A stretch of 36,835 nt of DNA from Chloroflexota bacterium (lineage in GTDB: Bacteria > Chloroflexota > Anaerolineae > Ardenticatenales > JAADHH01). Position numbers and translations under genes: made by a program. Of this stretch, positions 31,340 to 36,835 are shown in pieces. The stretch lies in contig JAADHH010000047.1 in assembly GCA_013151955.1 (NCBI GenBank), forward strand, positions 1-36,835, written 5' to 3'. Numbering within the stretch: position 1 is the stretch's first letter; every line of letters begins with the position of its first letter. Below the pieces are notes generated by a model that saw only the letters and a program-made list of their open reading frames with translations, made no database searches and was not told the origin of the DNA.

Positions 31340-32005
31340 TCAACGATTCTGCGCGCGGCGCTCCACAGTCAGCACGACCCGGTGCCAGTTGCCCACACCT
31401 TGCAGTGCGGAGAGGAGGCCTCGTATCGTGCCACCAATCACCTGCACGGCGAATGGCTTCCACAGGGGCACCTGCTCCCCGTCCACCAATAGGGATACCC
31501 GCAGGTCGGCTGTCTCTTGCGGTTGGAGTATCTCTGCCTCGATCAGGTCTGCCAAGCCGGCGGTATCCTCCAGCCCGAAAGCAGGGACGTCCACATCCAC
31601 GGGATGATCGGCGGCAATGGCCAACAGTTCCGCAGGATCGCAGATCAGTTCGGTGCTGCGCTCTTGGCGGGATACTTCAATCTTCGGTGCGCCGGCTCGC
31701 TTGTAGCCCTCCGTCAGAATCAAGTCCACCCCGGTCAGCCCTGCGGCGATCTCGCGCAGCGATGGTTCACGTTCGACGCGCTGCACCCGGGCCACTTTCA
31801 CGGGCGAGGCGATGATCACCACATCGGCGCCGGCCTGGGCATGCCGCCAACTATCTTTGCCCGGCTGATCTACCTCGAACTCGCCGTGTGCATGATGCTT
31901 GATCACGGCCACCCGGTGCCCTCGAAGCTTCAGCTCGGGAATCAGTTTTTCCAATAGCGTCGTCTTGCCAGAGTTGGACTTTCCTACAACAGAAACGATA
32001 GGCAT
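31340..32005 (-). CDS. mobB: Molybdopterin-guanine dinucleotide biosynthesis adaptor protein
   Basis: A 221-aa P-loop GTP-binding protein, MobB. The start ATG 32005 is chosen over the longer ORF because the family N-terminus (MPIVSVVGKSNSGKTTLLEKLI) begins there and GAGGAG lies upstream. The P-loop is at about 8-16, VAVIKHHAHGEFEVDQPGKDSWRHAQAGA is the conserved switch region, and DLILTEGYKRAGAPKIEV is diagnostic. MobB assists MobA in guanylylating molybdopterin. The last third (about 165-221) is a longer extension than in common MobB. It is the last gene of the mod operon, linking molybdate uptake to cofactor maturation. Confidence 0.92.
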   Translation of the reverse strand: MPIVSVVGKSNSGKTTLLEKLIPELKLRGHRVAVIKHHAHGEFEVDQPGKDSWRHAQAGADVVIIASPVKVARVQRVEREPSLREIAAGLTGVDLILTEGYKRAGAPKIEVSRQERSTELICDPAELLAIAADHPVDVDVPAFGLEDTAGLADLIEAEILQPQETADLRVSLLVDGEQVPLWKPFAVQVIGGTIRGLLSALQGVGNWHRVVLTVERRAQNR

Positions 32006-32061
32006 CAATTTTCTACTCCTCTTGTGTGTATGGGCGGAAATTGGTTTCCGCGTTCTGTGCC

Positions 32062-33228
32062 CTACGCCTTTGCCGGCGCGCGGGCAGATGCTACGAATGG
32101 ACTGGTCACAGCGCGGCGTTGCCATCGTACATCTACTTCAGGAAGTACGTGGATTGCCCCTTTCTTCAGCGAAACTTGTTCCTGTTTTCCGACAGCCAGT
32201 CCCAAACGCTCGAATACCGGGTGGGGCAGCAACACTTCCAGATGATAGCCCTTTTCATCCGGCATGTCGTCGATATGGAAGAAGAGTAGATGCTCCGTCC
32301 CCCGCGAAATCTCTCCGACCACCTGGCCTGCGAGGATGTTTTCTTGCAGACCACGGCGTGGCGGACGGTCGCGTCGGATGAACATCACCTCCTCAGGCCG
32401 GATTCCGAAAGTGACCTGTTCTCCGGCTTTTCTGGGTTGGGGCGGTGCCTGGATGACACGCCCGTTCCAGCGGATGTACAGGCTCTCATCGTCCGTAGAG
32501 AGCACCTCGCCGTCGAACAGGTTGCGCATGCCCATGAACTGCGCTACCGAAGGGCTGCGCGGTTTGCGCAGCACCTCCTCACGGTCGCCCCCTTGGAGCA
32601 CTGTCCCGTCGTCCAGCACGATGATTTGGTGGCCCATCGCGTATGCTTCGGCGAGGTCGTGCGTCACCAACAGAATGGGGATGCCCAAATGGGCCTGCAA
32701 CACCAGCAACTCCCGCTGCAGGGTGCTGCGAATGCCGCTATCCAGCGCCGAGAAGGGCTCGTCCAGCAGCAGAATGTCTGGACGGGTGACGAGCGCGCGT
32801 GCCAGGGCCACTCGCTGCTGTTGCCCCCCCGAAAGTTCGCGGGGGTAACAGGCTGCTTGGGACGAGAGTCGCATGAGCGTGAGCATCTTCTCCACTTCCT
32901 CCCGGCGACGCTGTGCCGGAAGATGGTGCAGCCCGTAGGCCACGTTCTTGGCCACAGTGATGTGGGGAAACAGGGCATATTGTTGGGGAACATAACCGAC
33001 CCGTCTTGCTTGTACCGGAAGGTCCGTGCCCGCAGACGAATCGAACAGCGTGCGCCCGTTCAGGACGATGCGCCCTTCATCGGGCCGGGTCAGCCCGGCG
33101 ATGGCTCGCAGCGTCTGACTCTTGCCGGCTCCCGATGGCCCGAAGACCACGACCATCTCGGAGCCGGCGGTGAACGTCACGTTCAGGTAAAACGAGCGGA
33201 ACCGTTTGCGGGCGGAAACTTCTAGCAT
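32062..33228 (-). CDS. modC: Molybdate ABC transporter ATP-binding protein
   Basis: A 388-aa ATPase of the molybdate/sulfate importer class. From ATG 33228 it shows Walker A GPSGAGKS (about 30-37), the signature ELSGGQQQRVALARAL (about 131-146), Walker B ILLLDEPFSALD and the switch histidine in LLVTHDLAEAYAMG. The C-terminal 130 residues form a regulatory TOBE-type extension (TFGIRPEEVMFIRRDRPPRR). It begins 7 bp after the modB stop. The C-terminal domain may let molybdate inhibit transport, as shown in some ModC proteins. Confidence 0.93.
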   Translation of the reverse strand: MLEVSARKRFRSFYLNVTFTAGSEMVVVFGPSGAGKSQTLRAIAGLTRPDEGRIVLNGRTLFDSSAGTDLPVQARRVGYVPQQYALFPHITVAKNVAYGLHHLPAQRRREEVEKMLTLMRLSSQAACYPRELSGGQQQRVALARALVTRPDILLLDEPFSALDSGIRSTLQRELLVLQAHLGIPILLVTHDLAEAYAMGHQIIVLDDGTVLQGGDREEVLRKPRSPSVAQFMGMRNLFDGEVLSTDDESLYIRWNGRVIQAPPQPRKAGEQVTFGIRPEEVMFIRRDRPPRRGLQENILAGQVVGEISRGTEHLLFFHIDDMPDEKGYHLEVLLPHPVFERLGLAVGKQEQVSLKKGAIHVLPEVDVRWQRRAVTSPFVASARAPAKA

Positions 33229-33235
33229 GGCCGCA

Positions 33236-33901
33236 TCACCAGGGGATGTACCGGGTGCTGCGGCGGGCAACAACCAGCAGCCCGACCGCAACTACCGTCA
33301 CGATGCCGGCGAGCAGGTTTGCTTCCGACTGGTTGCCCCCCTGAACGGCATCATAGATGGCAATGGGCATCGTCTGTGTGCGTCCGGGAATGTTACCGGC
33401 AACCATCAGCGTGGCTCCGAACTCGCCGAGTGCGCGGGCAAAGGCCAGAATCGCGCCGGCAAGGATGCCCCGCCAGGCCAGGGGTAACGTAACGGTGAAG
33501 AAAACCGCCGGCTCCGAACGGCCCAACGTGCGCGCCACTTCCTCCAAGTCTTGATCGATGGCAGACAGGGCAGCCTGGGCCGATTGGACGACGAGGGGCA
33601 GTGCGACTACGGTTGCGGCAATGACAGCCCCCCGCCAGGTGAAAACGAGGGACATTCCGTGCCGGGCCAACCACCGTCCCAACGGGCTTTGCTGTCCCAA
33701 GGCCACCAGCAGATAATAGCCCAGGACCGTTGGTGGCAAGACCAAAGGCAACGCAGTCAACGCGCTGAGCACATCCCGACCGGGCAGGTCGCTGCGTGCG
33801 ATCACCCAGGCCAGGAATATGCCAATGAGCAGGGCCAGCAGGGTAGCCATTCCGGCCACGCGCAACGAGAGAAATAAAGGAAACAGTGGGTCAGAGTTCA
33901 T
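33236..33901 (-). CDS. modB: Molybdate ABC transporter permease
   Basis: A 221-aa membrane permease with five or six hydrophobic segments and the cytoplasmic coupling motif [19 protein letters not shown] (about 165-183) that docks on Mod[20 protein letters not shown] is a ModB hallmark. The ATG at 33901 overlaps the modA 3' end by 11 bp. Confidence 0.95.
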   Translation of the reverse strand: MNSDPLFPLFLSLRVAGMATLLALLIGIFLAWVIARSDLPGRDVLSALTALPLVLPPTVLGYYLLVALGQQSPLGRWLARHGMSLVFTWRGAVIAATVVALPLVVQSAQAALSAIDQDLEEVARTLGRSEPAVFFTVTLPLAWRGILAGAILAFARALGEFGATLMVAGNIPGRTQTMPIAIYDAVQGGNQSEANLLAGIVTVVAVGLLVVARRSTRYIPW

Positions 33902-34706
33902 CGGGCAATAGAAAACCGTACTTCTTCATGACCGGCCGGCCTTGCGGCCCGTTGACGAAGGCAATGAACTGCCGGGCCAACGCTTCCTGCTTCGTCCGCT
34001 TGAGGATGGCCATCGCTTGGTTGATCGGGGCGTGCAAGGATGGGGCGATGGGTACGCTGTGTACTTCTGGCACGCCGGCGATGGAGATGGAAACGATCCC
34101 GGCCTGGGCATCACCGGTCTGTACAAATTGCAGTGTCTGGCGCACGTTTTCGCCGAAGACAATTTTGGGTTGCAAAGCATCCCACAGGCCGGCGGTCTGC
34201 AGGGCCTGTTGGGCGGCCACGCCGTATGGCGCATGAGCCGGATTGGCAATGGCGATCCGTTGAATGTCGTTGCTTCGCAAATCGGCCAGCGTGGTGACCA
34301 CTACGCCGGCTTGCCGGTTGACCACCAGCACGATGCGGCCTTGTCCGTAAAGTTGTTCGCTGCCGGGGATGATCAAGCCCTTCTCGCGCAACCGGTCCAC
34401 GTACGAAACGTTTGCCGCGGCCACCACGTCGAATGGTGCGCCATTCTCAATTTGCTGGGTCAGCAGGCCGGTGGACCCGAATGCGAACTTCACCTCGCGG
34501 CCCGTTTGCTCCAAAAACAGGGTGCCAATATCGGTAAACGCAAACTGTAAGTCGGCAGCGGCGGCGACCAGCAGCGGGTCTGCGTCCGCTGGTTGAGTCT
34601 GGTGAGTGCCGCTATTTGCGCAAGCCGCGAGCAAGAATGTTGGCAGCAACATCAACGGTATGGCAAGCCACTTTCTTCCTCGTCGTCTACCGTGGCGTGC
34701 GTCCAT
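33891..34706 (-). CDS. modA: Molybdate-binding lipoprotein
   Basis: A 271-aa periplasmic-type solute-binding protein. The N-terminus is basic (RRRGRK), followed by a hydrophobic stretch and the lipobox LLAAC with the lipidated cysteine at about 29, so it is anchored in the membrane as in monoderms. [20 protein letters not shown] and [26 protein letters not shown] are the ModA substrate-binding blocks. It heads modA-modB-modC-mobB. Start ATG 34706 follows GAGGTGAGG. Its promoter is at 34791-34819. No ModE-like site is obvious. Confidence 0.95.
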   Translation of the reverse strand: MDARHGRRRGRKWLAIPLMLLPTFLLAACANSGTHQTQPADADPLLVAAAADLQFAFTDIGTLFLEQTGREVKFAFGSTGLLTQQIENGAPFDVVAAANVSYVDRLREKGLIIPGSEQLYGQGRIVLVVNRQAGVVVTTLADLRSNDIQRIAIANPAHAPYGVAAQQALQTAGLWDALQPKIVFGENVRQTLQFVQTGDAQAGIVSISIAGVPEVHSVPIAPSLHAPINQAMAILKRTKQEALARQFIAFVNGPQGRPVMKKYGFLLPDEL

Positions 34707-34790
34707 CTGGGCCTCACCTCTTCATTCTTGATTCGGCAATCTTTCTATCCAACAGGCCTGCCGCAAAAGGCAGATTGTGTCCCGGCAACC

Positions 34791-34819
34791 AGTATAACAT
34801 GAAATGAGATAGTAGGCAA
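34791..34819 (-). promoter_or_regulatory. Promoter of the mod operon
   Basis: On the minus strand TTGCCT (34814-34819), 17-bp spacer and TATACT (34791-34796). The start near 34785 gives a leader of about 78 nt containing a short CTGCC...GGCAG stem. It is divergent from the nnrE promoter. Confidence 0.5.
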
Positions 34820-34847
34820 AGACGTGAGTGAAAACGTTGGATATCTT

Positions 34848-34876
34848 TTGACAAGACCCGCTTCGCCCGTTATAAT
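34848..34876 (+). promoter_or_regulatory. Perfect-consensus promoter for nnrE, leaderless arrangement
   Basis: TTGACA (34848-34853), exactly 17 bp, then TATAAT (34871-34876). The ATG begins at 34883, only 6 nt after the -10, which is where transcription should start. The intervening GAGCGT carries no Shine-Dalgarno sequence, so the mRNA is predicted to be leaderless or nearly so. Confidence 0.8.
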
Positions 34877-34882
34877 GAGCGT

Positions 34883-35620
34883 ATGAAAACGTACGTGTAC
34901 ATCACCACTGACCAAATGCGCGAAGTAGACCGGGCCATGATCGAGGACTTCGGTATCCTCCTCATCCAGATGATGGAGAATGCCGGTCGCAACCTGGCGG
35001 AACTGGTCAGACGCTCGCTGGGCGGCAGTGTGCGGCACCGCGCGTTGGTCGTTTTGGCCGGCGCGGGAAACAACGGGGGAGGCGGCTTGGTGGCAGCACG
35101 ACACCTGAGCAATTGGGGCGCTGCGGTACGTGTGGTGCTTTCGCAGCCGGCCGGCCGCTACCGCGACGTGCCGGCCCACCAACTGGCCATCCTCCAGTCC
35201 ATGTCGGTGCCGCTCGCCGTGGCCGGGGCGGGCGACCTTGCCTTCTTGCCGGATGCGGCGGGCATCGTAGACGCGCTGATCGGCTATGGCCTGCGCGGCA
35301 ACCCGCGGGAGCCGGTCGCCGGCCTCATCCGTGCCGCCAATGCCAGCGGCCGGCCAATCTGGTCGTTGGACGCCCCTTCCGGATTGGACACAACCAGCGG
35401 CGTGGTCTATGACCCTTGCATACGCGCCGAGGCGACCCTGACGTTGGCTTTGCCGAAGACAGGTCTGCAGACGCCCGCAGCCCAAGAAGTCGTCGGGCAG
35501 CTTTACCTGGCCGACATCAGCGTGCCCCCGCTGCTCTACGAACGCATGGGAATCGAGATCGGCCCCCTGTTCGAGCGGGACACGATCGTTGCCATCGGCG
35601 TGAAGGACTCATCCGCATGA
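34883..35620 (+). CDS. nnrE: NAD(P)H-hydrate epimerase (YjeF N-terminal family)
   Basis: A 245-aa repair enzyme that interconverts the R and S forms of damaged NAD(P)H (NADHX). ITTDQMREVDRAMIEDFGI starts the domain. AGAGNNGGGGLVAARHL (about 60-75) is the substrate loop, IVDALIGYGLRGNP (about 127-140) the cation site, and SLDAPSGLDTTSG (about 160-172) the catalytic region. In the NNGGD motif the aspartate is replaced by glycine (residue 67), which is unusual. The protein has no dehydratase domain, so it needs a separate partner encoded elsewhere. It is the first gene of nnrE-CYTH-Nudix, ending in an ATGA overlap with the next. Confidence 0.9.
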   Translation: MKTYVYITTDQMREVDRAMIEDFGILLIQMMENAGRNLAELVRRSLGGSVRHRALVVLAGAGNNGGGGLVAARHLSNWGAAVRVVLSQPAGRYRDVPAHQLAILQSMSVPLAVAGAGDLAFLPDAAGIVDALIGYGLRGNPREPVAGLIRAANASGRPIWSLDAPSGLDTTSGVVYDPCIRAEATLTLALPKTGLQTPAAQEVVGQLYLADISVPPLLYERMGIEIGPLFERDTIVAIGVKDSSA

Positions 35621-36123
35621 TCAACATCGAGATCAAGGCGCGTTACCCGGACCATGCGCAAGCCCGTACCCACCTGGAACGGCTGCAGGCGCGGCGCGCC
35701 GGCGTCGAGCACCAGCGGGACACCTATTTTGTCGTGCCAAAGGGCCGGCTGAAGCTGCGCGAGCGGGACGCCGGCCCCGACCAACTGGTCTATTACGAGC
35801 GGCCCAACCAGGCCGGCCCCAAACGCAGCGACTACGTCCTCGTTCCGGTCGAAGATTCCACGGCCATGGGAGCGCTGCTGGAGCGCGCGCTCGGTGCCTG
35901 GGTGATTGTGGACAAACGGCGCGACGTGTGGCTCCTGGACAACGTGCGCATTCACCTGGACGATGTGAAAGGACTGGGAGCCTTTCTGGAATTCGAAGCT
36001 GTGTGCGAGGATGAAGAGGTATCCGCAGAATACGAGAAAGTACATGCCCTCATGAATGCCCTTGGAATCGGAGAGCAAGACCTGATCGAAGGTTCCTACA
36101 GCGATTTGCTGCTAGACCGGTGA
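35617..36123 (+). CDS. CYTH-domain protein (class IV adenylate cyclase/thiamine triphosphatase fold)
   Basis: A 168-aa protein whose ATG overlaps the nnrE stop (ATGA), showing coupling. INIEIKARYPD at the N-terminus is the shortened ExExK-type triphosphate-binding start. RLKLRERDAG, LVYYERPNQAGPKRSDY, KRRDVWLLDNVRIHLDDVKGLGAFLEFEAV are conserved tunnel residues, rich in Arg, Lys and Glu facing inward. Members hydrolyse or cyclise triphosphates (cAMP formation, thiamine triphosphate or inorganic triphosphate hydrolysis). The substrate cannot be told here. Triphosphatase activity seems likelier next to house-cleaning enzymes. Confidence 0.88.
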   Translation: MINIEIKARYPDHAQARTHLERLQARRAGVEHQRDTYFVVPKGRLKLRERDAGPDQLVYYERPNQAGPKRSDYVLVPVEDSTAMGALLERALGAWVIVDKRRDVWLLDNVRIHLDDVKGLGAFLEFEAVCEDEEVSAEYEKVHALMNALGIGEQDLIEGSYSDLLLDR

Positions 36124-36126
36124 TCG

Positions 36127-36702
36127 GTGAAGAAACGCATCCGCGAAGCCCTGTCCCACCACCATTCCCGCGCTATCCATAGCCAGCGGTTTCGAGCCTC
36201 TGCCGTTTTGGTCCCGATTCTGGAAGGCCCTGTCTGGAAGGTGCTATTCACCAAACGGACCGAGAATCTGCGCAATCACAAAGGCCAAATCTGTTTTCCC
36301 GGCGGGTCTCGCGATGAGGGTGACGCGAACCTGCAGGTCACAGCTATGCGCGAATTGTACGAAGAGCTTGGTATCCTGGCGGATGATGTAGAGATTCTGG
36401 GACACCTGGACGATTACTCCACGGTGTCCGACTTTGTCATCACCCCCTTTGTGGGAGTCTTGCCCAAGGACTACGCATACCGCGTCAACCACGACGAAAT
36501 CGCCGAGCTGATCGAGGTTCCCCTGGCCTTCTTTCTCAACCCAGAAAACTGCCGGCGCGAATGGTGGGTGCGGAGCAATCGCCGGGGGTGGGTCTATTTC
36601 TATGACTATGGGGAGCACACCATCTGGGGGGTGACTGCACACATTTTGAAAAACTTCGTTGACCTGGTGTTTCAAGATGAGCCCCTCGCCGCCGGGCCAT
36701 AA
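36127..36702 (+). CDS. Nudix hydrolase, coenzyme A diphosphatase-like
   Basis: A 191-aa Nudix protein of the CoA pyrophosphatase branch. The branch-specific motif FTKRTENLRNHKGQICFPGG (about 41-60) precedes the Nudix box GGSRDEGDANLQVTAMRELYEELGI (about 59-83). Enzymes of this type cleave CoA or acyl-CoA to phosphopantetheine and 3',5'-ADP. Start is GTG 36127, 3 bp after the CYTH stop; a run of basic residues begins the protein. With nnrE and the CYTH gene it forms a small nucleotide house-cleaning operon. No membrane segment is seen. Confidence 0.9.
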   Translation: MKKRIREALSHHHSRAIHSQRFRASAVLVPILEGPVWKVLFTKRTENLRNHKGQICFPGGSRDEGDANLQVTAMRELYEELGILADDVEILGHLDDYSTVSDFVITPFVGVLPKDYAYRVNHDEIAELIEVPLAFFLNPENCRREWWVRSNRRGWVYFYDYGEHTIWGVTAHILKNFVDLVFQDEPLAAGP

Positions 36703-36706
36703 GATT

Positions 36707-36739
36707 AGAAGTTCAACTTCTCTGAGAAGTTGAACCTCT
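36707..36739. repeat. Double palindrome AGAAGTTCAACTTCT after the Nudix gene
   Basis: Two 15-nt near-palindromes in tandem (36707-36721 and 36725-36739) begin 4 bp after the stop codon. They match the pair at 10317-10349 at nearly every position. Confidence 0.75.
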
Positions 36740-36776
36740 TGGGTACTGGACTCTGGCGTTTTTTCTGTTTTTGCCA

Positions 36777-36827
36777 CGGATTACACAGATTTTCACAGAA
36801 AAAACCTGGGAATCTGTGGAAATCCGT
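36777..36827. repeat. ACACAGAT-type inverted repeat at the window end
   Basis: CGGATTACACAGATT and AATCTGTGGAAATCCG form an imperfect inverted pair around a short centre. It belongs to the same motif family as 22264-22452 and 25262-25343. Confidence 0.6.
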
Positions 36828-36835
36828 ACCATCCG

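Overview
The window reads as chromosomal DNA of a moderately GC-rich bacterium, most likely Chloroflexota (Anaerolineae-like). That placement is inference. It rests on gene content (DUF4012 protein, DUF5679 zinc-ribbon domains alone and fused to TopA, a potassium-independent H+-pyrophosphatase, the GldG/DUF4340-type ABC cluster, a GlmU-like two-domain protein) and on many short palindromic repeats between genes. I see no rRNA, tRNA, CRISPR array, prophage or transposase gene.

Layout. 1-740: one copy of a long direct repeat, a promoter, acyl carrier protein and two tandem palindromes. 736-4060: a class I aldolase of the DapA/HOGA superfamily, convergent with a three-gene unit (40-aa membrane microprotein, OmpR-type regulator, histidine kinase). 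4145-10111: DUF4012 envelope protein, H+-pyrophosphatase (hppA) behind a structured leader, ketopantoate reductase and a LysM protein. 10358-14794 (minus): electron-transfer flavoprotein alpha and beta with two acyl-CoA dehydrogenases, a fatty or amino acid oxidation module. 15071-18327 (plus): phosphohexomutase, GlmU-like protein and a VanZ-family protein. 18244-22217 (minus): topA-tpiA-scpA. 22236-25169: a palindromic MITE-like element, mannose-1-phosphate guanylyltransferase and an orphan adenine-type DNA methyltransferase. 25336-25425: the second copy of the long direct repeat. 25571-29563 (minus): a GldA/GldF/GldG-like ABC system plus DUF4340 protein, preceded by a consensus promoter and an attenuator-like leader. 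29900-30733: UbiA-family prenyltransferase. 31084-34706 (minus): a 49-aa DUF5679 zinc-ribbon protein and the modABC-mobB molybdate/molybdopterin operon. 34883-36702 (plus): nnrE, a CYTH-domain protein and a CoA-type Nudix hydrolase, read from a perfect-consensus promoter that appears to give a leaderless mRNA.

Most genes are core metabolism and envelope functions. The less explained material lies between genes: a 90-bp exact direct repeat 25.3 kb apart, a 255-bp inverted-repeat element that supplies the stop codon of manC, inverted copies of dispersed repeats, and several leaders with recognisable promoters (nine with 17-bp and one with 18-bp spacing). Two genes too short for the ORF track were found by hand (40 aa and 49 aa). 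I found no new multi-gene defence or biosynthetic system. The strongest leads are the attenuator leader of the ABC operon, the leaderless nnrE transcript, the DUF5679 pair and the repeat families.
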